Shown in pieces: positions 45,758 through 57,357 of a DNA stretch of 64,000 bases. This DNA comes from Crotalaria pallida (taxonomy: Eukaryota > Streptophyta > Magnoliopsida > Fabales > Fabaceae), in assembly GCA_037953625.1 (NCBI GenBank), contig CM075655.1, forward strand, positions 24,694,001 through 24,758,000, written 5' to 3'. The position numbers and the translations under genes were made by a program. The notes beneath the pieces were generated by a model that did no database searches, was not told where the DNA came from, and saw only the letters and a list, made by a program, of their open reading frames with translations. Every line of letters begins with the position of its first letter. Position 1 is the stretch's first letter.

Positions 45758-47435
45758 GATTTCTCGTCCTCGAGAAATACCGTGTAGAGTCTGTCTAATT
45801 CGTGGACGCGTAACTTCTTGAAGAAATTCCTTCTTTCTTTAACCGCAACAATCGTCGCATCTTCGAACACGTACCATCTATTCGTCGCCTTTTCAAATGA
45901 ATCGGACGGATTACTTGCAAAAGTAATCCCTCAAAGGACTTTCAATAACAATAGGGTGGGGTAAAAACAATCACAATTTCATTGACAACAAAGGACTGAG
46001 GGGTTCAAAGGCATCAAAATAGTGTTCAAAGGTAACAAGGTTATGTTCATTTGGGGTCAAAACACTAGCACACTCGGGATTAGACTCTTCTTAGCAGTTC
46101 AAGCCTAAACGATCTATTCCTCAAAACTTCACAATTCCAACTACTCCCCAACTTATACGACTCTTACCTCTATACCATGCTCATTATCACGGACTTAACC
46201 TCTAAACACTCCTATCCTTCACCACTTTTCGATCAATTCTTACCAAATTTCCATCACTTAGCTCCAATCTATCCTCTTATTGCATTATATCTCACTAAAC
46301 AATTGTCCTTATCAGACCTCTAGGGTTACCATTAAATCTTCCTCTTACTCTATCCACCACTAATCCTCAAGAAATGTGCATTATCTCACTTCCTATCACT
46401 AACACTGAATCATATAACTTAGACACTCTAAACCTTTTTCCACTTTCCACAATTTTCCTTAGATTCTAAACCATCAAGATTCCTTAACTCCAAGACCGAT
46501 TATCCAATACCACATCAGATCCTAACTTCTTACCTAACTTTGGGGTCACACTTAAAGATTCTATTCTCAAATTTCATCATCTTATAACTTCGACTCTACC
46601 AGATCATCACTTATTCACCTCTGTCTAACCAATTCCAACTCAAATCAAGACACTTAGAGCTCTAAATTCTAACTATCACCTTAATTTCTCCCTCATCTTA
46701 CTACCACCCAAACCATTATCCTGATTAATCCGTCATCAAAGCTCTTAGTCCTAACCACTTACATAACTCACTACTTATCTAAGACTCGAAAGGTACTCCT
46801 TCTTTCTCCAAACTCTTACATCTTTTCCTCCATACTTACTAATCCTTATTCTCCTTGGTCCTTACAACTCTTACCTAACAACACTTCACAACTCTCTTCC
46901 TCACTTAGGTATATCTACTTGACTGGGTAAGGTGTCAGGGTTCAAGATTCCCATCAAAAGTTTAGGAAAGAACGAATGTCTGGTCAAAGATCAAAGAGAA
47001 GGTTCTGGGTTCATCAACAATCAAGGCTTTGTCAAAAATCATGGGCTAAGATTTTCGGAAAAAGGCTTTCTCAAAACGTCATGCCAAAGCGATTTGGCAG
47101 TGCATAAGGTTTTCACAAGAAAAGCTTCAGCAAGAGAAGAAGGGTTCTAGTCACAAGGCAAGATCTCGAATATCCTAGAGGTTATCACAAACAAAATGGG
47201 TTCATATCAAAGAAAAGTTCAACGAATGAAGATTCGAATCATGCATCAACATCCATGACGACACTGATCTCTGCTTCTGGTCACTGTTGTAGACGAAAAC
47301 TGACGTACTCCTGGAAAGCTTTCGCGTACTCTTAGCGTTCCTATTCTCTTCTATCGCTATCTTAATACTAACGCACACACGAAGTCATACAGCAGAGTAT
47401 GTAAGTCCATGCATAAGGTTTCTTAGATTAACCAT
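45758..47435 (-). other. E5 internal region, non-coding
   Basis: No gag or pol motif is visible on either strand. The middle part (about 46050-46920) is nearly devoid of G on the + strand, that is, C-poor on the element sense strand. The 600 bases next to the primer site are clearly homologous to the start of the E6 internal region (63419-64000). The same non-coding internal sequence therefore belongs to the family and is not a private deletion. Confidence 0.8.
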
Positions 47436-47448
47436 GGCTCTGATACCA
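47436..47448 (-). other. E5 primer binding site, tRNA-iMet type
   Basis: The minus strand reads TGGTATCAGAGCC, four bases inside the 5' LTR. Confidence 0.92.
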
Positions 47449-47452
47449 TAAC

Positions 47453-47934
47453 TGTAACACCCCGATTCGGCAACTTGAAAACTTCAATTACTTAAATTAA
47501 ATATAGTGAAAATTAGGGCCATTTTTTTTAAAAAAACAAGTGTTACACAAGATGAGAGCATTTAGATTTTCGAAACATAGTTACATTTAAAACTTATGTT
47601 CTCATAATGCATAAAACCTTTCAAGTTCCAAACCGAGATGTCACAAGACACCGCACCTTGAAACTCGTTTTCAAAACAATATTTAAATCATAGCCCATTT
47701 ACTTGTTTCAAAACATCAGTGTTAAATGCAACTTTGGCCGGGGTACAGTATGATAGAGCGAAGGCAATCCAAGAACTTACAATGGAGTACATTCCTCCAG
47801 GGGGAGTGCCTAGCTTCTAGTCAGACACACTAAGACTCGTCGTCCAACTCCGGATCTTGGTAGACCAAGCTCTCCAACCGCAAGTAGAGTTGTCCTCGTT
47901 CGTCGTTTCCAAGAATTTCTTCCATGATCTCTTT
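47453..47934 (-). repeat. E5 5' LTR, terminal 482 bases
   Basis: This matches 39882-40363 with about eleven differences. It stops abruptly at TCTTT (47930-47934), where E6 begins. The remaining LTR should lie beyond the far end of E6, off-window. Confidence 0.9.
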
Positions 47935-50176
47935 TGTAACACCCCGCATTTTTCCCGTACGTGCGTAAACGATTTCGTCGAAATAAACATTGAAGTTTTG
48001 GTGATATAAGAGATTTTCAGAAAATATTTTACGTGAGAAAGAAATTAAATGATGATTTTCATGGATTTTTATAAACCAAATGTTTTTATAGATGTGAAGT
48101 GAATAATTTAATTGAGTTTTGAAATGATTTGATTTTTAAGAAATAAGTTGTGACTTTATTAAAGAGTGATTTTTAAAGTGAAGTTTCTGGGTCTGTTAAC
48201 TTTAAAAATTCGTAACTTTTTAACCGTAACTCGGATTTTTACGAACTTTATATCAAAACGACCGTCTCGAAACGTAGATTTTAAAAATGTGATTTTCAGA
48301 TTTTTCTGGGTTGATTTATAAAAATTTATTTTCAGAGTTATAAAATACGAGTTTTAGAGATGGTATTTTGAAGAAAATGGATTTATTGATTTGGCTTGTA
48401 TTTTTATGTGATGTATGCTTGATTTAATATATGTGTGTTGTATGATGCATGAAACTAATGGTGTGAATGTAATTTGTTAGAATTAATTGCCTTGATGTGT
48501 GAATTGATGAATTTAGATAAATATGATTAAGAAAATAAAATGTAAATTGTATATACTTCGGTGTGTATGTATGAGTGTGTATGCATATATATGTGTACCT
48601 GTATGTACGTGTGTGCATGTATGTTAGGAGTAGAATTTCCTAGAAGCTTAATGAGTAAGTCAAGCTATAACCAAATGAACCTAACTTAGTTAGAACCAAA
48701 CTAAACTAAGATAGAATGTAACCAAACCCTAACTAGTTTCAAACCTAGAATGACCCCTAAAGTCTTAGCCTAACCTACCTTGTCCCCTTGCTTTGATAAA
48801 ATTCACCCATGCATAAATTTAAAAGCCCAAAACCGCCCCTCCCTATGTGTATGACCAAACCAACCTTTAAGGGCACAAGAGGGAAAATGAAATTTGCTTA
48901 TAAATACTTAGAGCCTTGGCTCATTCACCCATTCCATTTCATTTACACACTTCCACCACAAACACACTCTAAGAGACCCATTATGCTCTTAGAGAGAAAA
49001 TGAAAAGAAAAATAGAGAAAGAAAGAGGGAGATGGCCGTGGAACATAGGAAAGGAGGAAGAAAATCCAAGCTAGATCAAGCCTTGCTCTAGGAGATTCAA
49101 ACCTTAGAAAATCTAGAAGACCAATTTTTTTTTCATGGTAGGATTTGAAGATCAAGAAGAAGATTTTGTAATAGTTTAGTTTTCCTTTTTAGTTTATAAA
49201 TCTTTATTTCTTTTCTTCTTGCATGTTAAATTTTGTGACTTTAAAGATGATTTTATGTGTTGATCTTCTTTAATCTTGGACTTTAAGGACTCTAAGTAAT
49301 TTGTAATATGTTAAGTTTGTGCTTGATGTTTCGGTTGAAAGTTTTCTTACTAGATCTACTATTTTTCTAACTAAAATCTTAAAGATCTAAAGAATGGTTA
49401 AAGATTTGGTGAAGCTTAACATAAATCCTTCTTGCATGTCTATTTTTCTTTCTTTAAATCGTGAATCATATATGTTTATGTGATGGTTTGATAAATAAAT
49501 TCATGATCTAAGTTTGTTTATTAATTAAGTGGAATTTTTGGTTTTGCATGTTAAATTTCTTTGTTAAACCGTGATCTATGTGTGTTTCCATGTTTATTTG
49601 ATAAATAATTTTATGATCTAAACTTGCTTTGTGAAAGATTTTAAATCTTTAGCTTTGCATATTGATTTGTTGATAATCTTTACTTGTTTAAAGTGTGTGC
49701 ATGTAATTATTTTTTCTTTATGAATGAAAAATGTTTAGATCTTAAATTGCATGTTAATTTTTTAAAGAGAAAAATTGTGTTTTCTTTTTATGAGTAATTC
49801 GGTTTCAAAAAAAAAATTTAAAGAAACTAAGTTTTAAATAATTTTTAAGTACAAGCATGATTTAATCTAATGTTCGATCATGCGTGTTTTATTTTTTAGG
49901 GCCATTCGGCCATGTTTTATAAATAATAGGATCTTTGCTTTTTAGTTTGTGAAAAGTGGATGCATGTATGTTTTAAGCTTAGATTTAGTGATTTTATGTG
50001 CATAAAGTTAAAAAGTAAATCTTTATTCCTTTGGTTTGAGAAAGGTTATAATCTTGAGTTTATTTTTATGCATGATTGAAAAAGATTTTGTTTCAATAAA
50101 ATTGATGCATGTGGATATGAATGAGTTGTGTGGTATGTTGACTTTAAGTCATCCTAGGACTAGGTAGAAAGCTATG
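47935..50176 (+). repeat. E6 5' LTR, first part
   Basis: This is the reverse-oriented homologue of 45741 back to about 43390 in E5. It contains a TG/TA-rich microsatellite at about 48547-48622 and no gene. It ends in CTATG (50172-50176), the left copy of the E7 target duplication. Confidence 0.88.
48899..48906 (+). promoter_or_regulatory. Candidate TATA box of the E6 LTR
   Basis: TATAAATA lies about 965 bp into the LTR, followed by a CT/CA-rich stretch (TCATTCACCCATTCCATTTC) typical of a plant leader start. Confidence 0.5.
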
Positions 50177-52736
50177 TGTAACACCCGATAATAATAATTA
50201 CCCTTAAACCCAAAACTTAGGATTTAAAATTTCTTTAAAAACAAATATAATAACTGCCAAAATAATATTTGTTTTCATTAATACCAAATCATCAGAGTTA
50301 TAAAGCGGAAGATTTAAATACATCAAATACATAAAATATAAGTTTGAGTACATTCAGTTCGGCAAATAAAAAATACAAAACATTGTTTTAGCTTGGCCCA
50401 ACTGGCCGAGACCCCATCAGCTATTCGACTCTAAATGACTTACTCTCCCTGTGAGGGAGAGTGAACCTGCTCGGCCGGGGACTGCGTCTGCTCGGGCTCA
50501 GTACCTGAAAAATGGTAAGGAGGTGAGCATTACACAGAACTTAAATAAGTAGTTTCTAAAATGCCATACTGAACTACCAAGCCAAACACAAGTAGTCAAT
50601 TAACAAATAGTAGCAAGTAATCAGACCACATGCATGCATCATCATGTAATATTATTTAGCTCGGCTCACACCCTACCAATTCCCCTTATCCTCTTTCCAT
50701 ACATCATACACTCGGCATCTCGGCCACTATCCTCTTACCTCGGTAACCCATCTCTCTACCTCGGACTCATTACTCATTATTCCATTTTCACATAGTTTAC
50801 AATCTTTTACTCTTCCCGGATGCATACACCCAGTGCATGTCTTACACAATTTAAAGTCGGATATCGGAGTGTCATCTATGATTGCGAGAACCCAGTACCC
50901 GTCTTACAGCTGCACATACCCGGTATGCGTCTGACGCGATCAATGCACGCACCCAGTACGCGTCTTCTATGACTAGGAGCACTACCGCCGATCATTCTAT
51001 GGAGTAAGGAGTGTCCATAACTACGAGCACCCAGTACTCGTTTTACAGCGGCCCATCTCGGCGACTTACGCGATCAATGCACGCACCCAGTACGCGTCTG
51101 CTATGACCAGGAACACATCCCACCGATTCCGTTCTCGGAACCCTGTGTGAATCATAACTGCGAGTACCCAGTACCCGTCTTACAGCTGCACATACCCAGT
51201 ATGCGTCTGACGCGATCAATGCACGCACCCGGTACGCGTCTGCTATGACCCGATCACATAGCCATTTCTCTTTCATTCCTCTTAGTCCTTTTAACCATTT
51301 TAGCTCGGCCTCTCTCGGCTCGACACTTTAATTTATTCCTATTTACATTAATCTCATTATTTACTTAGCTCTGCCTCTCTCGGCTCAACCTCTCTACTTA
51401 TCCTGTTAACCATCTTTCTAGCTCGGTCTATCTCGGCTAACCCAGTAACCATTCCCTCTTTCCATTAACCTTTCTCATTATCTGACTTATTGCTCTATCT
51501 CTCCTACTTTCCATTTCTACCATTTTCTCATACCCATTCCCATCGTCACTCAGCAGACATGAATCATAAACATCAAAGCTCATAAACACTTATACCACCA
51601 CAACCACAAGAATAAAGCATTCAACCAATCCATCATGTAAATACCAACATATATCATAAAACAATATTTCACCCTACTTCAAAATCATGTTTCTAGTTCA
51701 TTTATTAGTTCCCTTTTTACCATTTCCTTTCTAACATTAATCCTAGATCCATTCCCTAGTCTAACACCCACTCTTAGTACCCTTTATGAACACCCTAGAA
51801 ACCCAAACTCAAGTAGAGGTAACACTCAATCCTTACCTCAAACCGTGAGAGATAAGAGTTGAGAGTTTGAGAATGGCTTCTTTGATCTGGACCTTGTAAG
51901 CTTAGCACCCCTTGAATCCTTTCCTCCAAGCTGCCACGAGCTCCACCAGGCTGCACACGAACTCCACCAGCTACACACGAACTCCACAGCGGTCCAGGGG
52001 ATCCAAAACGGAAGGGAAGACGGCGGGAAGGAGGGTTCTCCGGTTGGTGGAAGAGAGGGAGGAAGAAAGTGGGTTGGGGTTTTGTTGCTGGAACTTTGAA
52101 AGAAAGAGAGAGACGTAGGGGATAGAGAGAGAGAATGCAAAGTGTTGTGTGTTGTGGATTGGTTCCACTTTTATTATTTTCGGGAGGATATTCGTGTGGT
52201 CCTCATTGGAGGCTTCTTGGGGAAGCTAGAATGTGTGGACAGGATTCATTGGCTTCCAAAGGAAGCCATGAATAGTACTTGAAAGGGACATAAAGCAATG
52301 ATAGTGACTTAAAGTGAATGGTAAGGATAGTGTACGGATGGTACGAATCCCAAAGGGCTACAGCTCAACATGGGTTGACACGGAGGAGCTAGGACGTGTC
52401 GGCCAGGGTACGTCGGCTCGGATACGTCGGCTCGGTTTGTAGGAACTGCAGTAATCCGAGCTTCCATTTCGGATAACAGAGTGAGGTGCGCTGAGGTCGG
52501 CTAGTTCGGCTTGACCACAGGTTCCGCGTTGGGTTCCCATCCAGCTCGGTTCATACGCACACAATCTCGTCTAGCTCGGCCGGGATCGGACAGAGGTCCT
52601 ATACTTACATCCTAGGTCGGCCTATGCTCATACTACCCTTCTAACCTTGTACAATTTCTAAGGCCTAATCCTATCCTTAAATAAATATTTATACACTAAA
52701 ATTATATTATTTAATATTAATTTTCAGGATGTTACA
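50177..52736 (-). repeat. E7 3' LTR
   Basis: On the + strand it runs from TGTAACACCCGATAAT to TTTTCAGGATGTTACA. It contains the tandem repeat at 50875-51250. A TATA-like ATAATAAAAG on the minus strand lies near 52168-52178. No coding sequence is seen: ORFs in 51838-52168 are Ser/Pro-rich by composition only. Confidence 0.93.
50875..51250. repeat. Tandem repeat, about 138-bp unit, 2.7 copies, E7 3' LTR
   Basis: Unit starts lie at about 50885, 51024 and 51161 (periods 139 and 137). Each unit contains shorter sub-repeats of the form CACCCAGTACGCGTCT, so it has a higher-order structure. The same array is in the other LTR (58055-58430). Confidence 0.8.
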
Positions 52737-52748
52737 TTCCTCTCTCAC
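52737..52748 (-). other. E7 polypurine tract
   Basis: The minus strand reads GTGAGAGAGGAA next to the LTR and overlaps the end of the pol stop codon region. The preceding pol end encodes the TTTCGAGGACGAAATTCC block. Confidence 0.8.
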
Positions 52749-53708
52749 TTACAGGAATTTCGTCCTCGAAATTTGGTCGGCATTGAACAGTTGCGGATAT
52801 GACTGCTTCATCTTCTCCTCGAGTTCCCAAGTATCTTCCTCCAAATTATTCCGATTCCAGACGACCTTGACCAAAGAGATTTCCTTCCCTCTGAGCCGTC
52901 TGACTTGCCTGTCCTCAACTCGGACTGGGAGGACTTCGAAGGTCAGGTTGTCTCTTAGCGGTAGCTCGTCCACTGCTATCACATGCGAGGGGTCATGGAT
53001 GTACCTCCTAAGTTGCAAGACATGGAACACATCGTGGAGCTTAGACAAGTGCGGAGGTAGAGCAATTCTGTACGCTACTGGTCCGACCTTCTCCAATATC
53101 TGGTATGGTCCAACAAACCGAGGGGTCAACTTCTTTGATTTGATAGCTCGGCCGATACCCGTTATAGGGGATACCCAAAGGAATACATGATCTCCCTTGA
53201 TGAAGTTCAAGGGTTTCCTTCTCTTGTCGGCATAGCTCTTCTGTCGGTCCTGAGTTGCTTTCATCTTTCCTTGTATCATTCGGATCTTCTCGGTCGTCTC
53301 ATGCACAATGTCAGGACCAATCAACAAGTTTTCTCCTATCTGGAACCAGCATAACGGCGTCCGACATTTCCGACCATACAATGCTTCAAAAGGAGCCATT
53401 CCGATACTTGAATGGAAACTGTTGTTGTAGGTAAATTCGACCAAGGGCAGAAGTGCTTCCAAACTTTCTGACTGTTCGAGCACACATGTCCTCAGCAAGT
53501 CCTCAAGGGTTTGAATGGTGCGCTCGGATTGTCCATCGGTTTGAGAATGATAAGTCGTGCTAAATCTCAACTTTGTACCCATGGCTTCTTGCAAACTCTG
53601 CCATAATCGAGATAAGAAGCGAGGATCACGGTCCAACACTATACTGCTCAGCACCCCGTGAAGTCGGACAATGTCCTTGATGTACAGTTGCGTCAGCTTC
53701 TCTAGGCT
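52749..53708 (-). pseudogene. E7 integrase, C-terminal half, with chromodomain-like tail
   Basis: From 53654 the frame shows Asp8 (LDRDPRF) and Glu44 (TDGQSERT), the second and third catalytic residues 35 apart. The conserved GMAPFEALYGRKCRTPLCWF, GPYQILEKVGPVAY and a chromodomain-like tail (RQVRRLRGKEISLVKVVWN, TWELEEKMKQSYPQLF) follow. It is in frame with the upstream piece, separated only by TAA at 53709-53711. Confidence 0.9.
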
Positions 53709-54623
53709 TTACTTCATGCTGATCGGCAGGAAATGAGCACACATCGTAAGTCGGTCCACCACAACCCAGATGGCTTCCTGCCCTGACCTCGTCCTTGGTA
53801 GACCCGACACGAAATCCATCGAAATGCTATCCCACTTCCATTGTGGAATCTCCAAGGATTTGAGTAATCCTCCTGGTTTCTGGTGCTCGATCTTGGCTTT
53901 CTGGCATGTTAAACACCGAGAGACATAATCCGCCACGTCGGTCTTCAACTTCGGCCACCAAAACAACCTCTTCAGATCCTGGTACATCTTTGTGGCTCCC
54001 GGATGAAGACTCATCTTCGTCTTGTGGGCTTCTTCCATTAACTCTCTTCGGACTTCAAAGTCCATGGGGATGCAAACTCGGCCCCAAAATCGTACGAGAC
54101 CATCGGGTCCTTTAGTGAAGTCGGGTTCATCCTTATCTCCTGCTCTTTCTAGTAGCTTCTGGAGTTCTAGGTCGGCAGCCTGTCTCTCCTTGATGAAACC
54201 CACGAAATCATTTGTTACTTGCAGCATCTCCAGCACAACACTATTTTCCTTCTTCTGTATGCCGAGGTTAAGATCGCTAAACTCCTGCATCAACTGCATC
54301 TCTCGGACCATCATATTGCTCAGATGAAGACTCTTCCTGCTCAGGGCGTCGGCCACAATGTTGGCTTTTCCAGGATGATAGTGCAGGTTGAAATCATAGT
54401 CTTTCAAAAATTCTACCCATCTGCGCTGCCTCATGTTCAGCTCCTTCTGGTCGAACATGTAGCCGAGACTCTTGTGGTCACTGAACACTTCAAACTTCGT
54501 GCCATACAGATAGTGTCTCCAGATCTTAAGGGCAAACACCACAGCTGCCAATTCAAGATCATGGGTGGGGTAATTCTGCTCGTGTTGCCGAAGTTGCCGA
54601 GAGGCATAAGCCACCACCTTTCC
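53709..54623 (-). pseudogene. E7 RNase H end and integrase N-terminal half
   Basis: This contains the RNase H end (YPTHDLELAAVVFALKIWRHY, DHKSLGYMF, GKANIVADALSRKS), the HHCC zinc region (HKTKMSLHPGATKMY, CLTCQKAK) and the first catalytic Asp (SMDFVSGLP). It is bounded by TAG at 54624-54626 upstream and ends at TAA 53709-53711, where E1 has a Tyr codon (MRYSLEKL). Confidence 0.9.
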
Positions 54624-55289
54624 CTATTGCATCAACACGCAGCCGAGACCCTGCTTCGAGGCGTCACAAAATACGTCAAAGGTCTTGGTCGGATCGGGCA
54701 AAATCAACACGGGCGAACTCGTCAACCTTTTCTTTAGCTCTTGAAAGCTCTGCTCGCACACCTCGGACCATTGGTAGGGGGCATCGTTCCTGGTAAACGA
54801 AGTCAACGGTAGAGCCAGTTTAGAGAATCCTTCAATGAATCTCTTGTAGTACCCTGCAAGACCGAGGAAACTCTTGACTTCGGTCACCGAGTTGGGTCTC
54901 TCCCACTTAAGTACCGCTTCCACCTTGGAGGGATCAACTGCTACACCTTGCTCGGATATCACATGTCTGAGGAAATGAACTTCCTTGAGCCAAAAACTGC
55001 ATTTAGAAAGCTTGGCGTAGAGTTTCTTATCCTTCCAAACTTGTAACACCGTTCTCAGATGCTGCTCGTGTTCGCTCGGACTCCGAGAGTAGATGAGGAT
55101 GTCGTCGATGAAAACTATGACAAACGAATCCAGGTAAGGTCGGAAGATCCTATTCATGTAGTCCATGAAGATGGCGGGGGCGTTGGTAAGTCCGAAGGGC
55201 ATAACCACATACTCAAAATGCCCATATCTCGTCCTGAATGCTGTCTTCGGAATATCTTGATCTCGAATACGGATCTGGTGGTATCTAGA
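54624..55289 (-). pseudogene. E7 reverse transcriptase, second part
   Basis: From the Val codon at 55208: MPFGLTNAPAIF at 3-14, the catalytic FIDD at 33-36, then the thumb (GLAGYYKRFIEGFSKLALPL) and the RNase H start (TFDVFCDASKQGLG). The frame is open back to the TGA at 55290-55292 and ends at TAG 54624-54626, where E1 has Glu and a CAG-to-TAG change is likely here. Confidence 0.9.
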
Positions 55290-56381
55290 TCAGAGGTCTA
55301 TCTTTGAGAAAACCAAAGCTCCCTTGAGTTGGTCTAATAAGTCGTCAATCCGAGGAAGGGGATATTTATTCTTCACCGTGACCGCGTTGAGCTTCCTATA
55401 GTCAGTGCACATTCTGAGACTACCATCTTTCTTTTTCACAAACAGGATTGGAGCTCCCCAAGGCGATACGCTTGGTCGGATTAGCTTTTTGGCCAAAAGT
55501 TCTTCCAGTTGTTTCTTAAGCTCTTCCAGCTCGGGAGGTGCCATTCTGTACGGGGCAATTGAGATCGGGCCAGTTCCCGGAACAAGGTCTATACTGAACT
55601 CTACTTCTCTTCTCGGCGGTAAGCCAGGCATCTCGTCCGAGAAAACCTCTGGGAATTCTCTGACTACAGGAATTCGGTCTAAGGTCGGTTCCTCTGTTTC
55701 TAACTTTGCAACAGAAGGGCCACTAAAGATGACAGTTTTCTCTCGGCAGTCGAGGAGGACATGGTGTTGGGACATCCAGTCCATGCCGAGGATGATATCT
55801 AGCTTAGTTAGGGGTAGGCAAATCAAATTGACTTTAAACTCTCTGCCTAATACTTGGATAGGACACTCTAAGCACATTTTAGAAGTGATTACAAAAGAAT
55901 TGGTTGGGGTAGAAATGGATAGTTTGTAAGGCATTTCTACAGGGGACAGTTTTAGTCTGTTCATACAGTCAAGGGAAATAAAAGAATGTGTGGCTCCACA
56001 ATCAAATAACATAGCACATGTGATGCTGTTTACTTGACAAGTACCTCGGATCAGCTCGTCAGCATCAGTCACTTCTTCACCATCCATAGTATAAACTTTG
56101 CCTCTCTGCATTGGTCGGTTAACACCGGTCTGTTGAGCCTTGGTCACATTGACCTCTTCCTTCACAATATTCTCGGTACACCGAGCTGCAAAATGACCAG
56201 GCTTGCCACATCGGAAACAGGATCCTCTTGCTCTGGTCGGATCCAGACTCCAGCATTCACCCCTGTGCTGCCTCCCGCAGTGCTGGCATATCGAATAAGG
56301 ACCAGGGACCACCACCATCTGACCACCGCTCCTCGGGGTCGTTGACACTCTTGAGTTCGGATTCACATAGGGAGCAGATCT
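55290..56381 (-). pseudogene. E7 gag C terminus, protease and start of RT
   Basis: From the codon at 56366: a Cys/His cluster CQHCGRQHRGEC at 27-38, a CCHC knuckle CFRCGKPGHFAARC at 50-63, protease at 121-129 with catalytic Asp122 in D-C-G (most relatives have D-S-G), and RT start (WGAPILFVKKKDGSLRMCTD). It ends at TGA 55290-55292 right after FSKIDL, where related proteins have Arg (KIDLRSGYHQIR). A CGA-to-TGA change is likely. Confidence 0.9.
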
Positions 56382-57161
56382 CTAAACAGCTCCTTTTCCC
56401 CGGATCGGCCCCACAGTCCTCTGTGCCGACTTGCTTCGCTTTCCGTCAGCTTTCCTCTTGAGCCCCTTCTCATAGGTGCTAGCCATGTTCACCAACTGTG
56501 AGAGATTGACCACGTTCTGATATTCGAAAGCGAGCCGAATATCATCACGGAGACCAGACTCAAACTTGATGCACTTGGTACGCTCATCAGCATCTCGGTA
56601 GCTTCCAGAGTAACGGATCAAATCTTCGAACTGAGCGGCATACTCTCCGACACTCAAGTTCCTATGCTCCAGCTTGAGAAAAGCGAGCTCCTTCTCTCTC
56701 CTTACATCCTCGTGAAAGTACTCTTCGAGGAATCGAACTCGGAACAGATCCCAAGTGATGACTTCATTAGCCGCTTCTAGTCCTCGGCTCTGTTGATCCC
56801 ACCAGTGCTCGGCTTCACTAGCCAGCACAAACTCGGCTACTCTCACCCTGTACTCATAGGGCAGTTGCAGAGATCGGAAGATTTTTTCAACAACTTGAAG
56901 CCATCTCTGAGCCCCATCAGGATTGTAACCCCCTTCAAACCGAGGTGGTTCATTCTTCCTAAATCGGCTCATCCAGTCAATCTCGACCGGAGCCGGAGGT
57001 TGAGGTTGAAGGGCTGCAGCTGCAGCTGCTGCGGCTGCGGCGATGTTTTGAGCGAGGTTCTCAGCCTGATTCTGTTGAGCCTGCGCCTGGTTCTGCTTTA
57101 GTTGAACGAGAGTTTCCAACACAGCAGCAATTCGGTCGTTATCAGCTCGTCTCCTAGCCAT
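56382..57161 (-). pseudogene. E7 gag, N-terminal part
   Basis: MARRRADNDRIAAVLETL is followed by a Gln-rich stretch and a run of ten alanines encoded by GCN repeats (near 57010-57045). The gag domain follows (NEPPRFEGGYNPDGAQRW, WWDQQSRGLEAANEV, LSVGEYAAQFEDLIRYSGSY). It stops at TAG 56382-56384, in the same frame as the next ORF, whose zinc knuckle completes Gag. The start is supported by the E8 and E1 relatives. Confidence 0.92.
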
Positions 57162-57340
57162 GCTGCTCGGTCATGGAGAGAAAGCCAATTAACCACCGAA
57201 TAATCAAGTAAATATATATATAAACATACATACCTATGAGCTCTATTGTCCAACTTAGACTTCTAGACTTTACTTATTTGTCACTCTCTTGGTGAGTAAC
57301 CACTGGAGTCCTTTGCAACTCCAATAGGCCGAGGAGAAAC
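57162..57340 (-). other. E7 5' leader
   Basis: This short non-coding leader between the primer site and gag has an AT dinucleotide run near 57211-57222. Confidence 0.75.
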
Positions 57341-57353
57341 TGCTCTGATACCA
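57341..57353 (-). other. E7 primer binding site, tRNA-iMet type
   Basis: The minus strand reads TGGTATCAGAGCA, four bases inside the 5' LTR. Confidence 0.92.
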
Positions 57354-57357
57354 AAAA

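Larger units (their letters stand above)
39882..47934 (-). mobile_element. E5: LARD-type non-autonomous LTR element, interrupted by E6
   Basis: A full 3' LTR (39882-45741, 5860 bp), a 1.7-kb internal region with no ORF, and the first 482 bases of the 5' LTR (47453-47934) are visible. E6 then interrupts it. Left and right LTR ends differ by about 2% by eye. The polypurine tract and tRNA-iMet primer site are both present and correctly placed, so the element has the signals for mobilisation but no proteins of its own. The left flank AACGA (39877-39881) should be the target duplication. Confidence 0.85.

Noticed and set aside
46932..47150. 72-codon ORF in the E5 interior as a remnant protein
   Set aside because: The aligned E6 interior does not keep this frame and no motif is recognisable.
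51838..52168. Ser/Pro-rich ORFs in the E7 3' LTR, with copies at 59051-59362
   Set aside because: They translate a CT/GA-rich leader region. Indels between the two LTRs break the frame.
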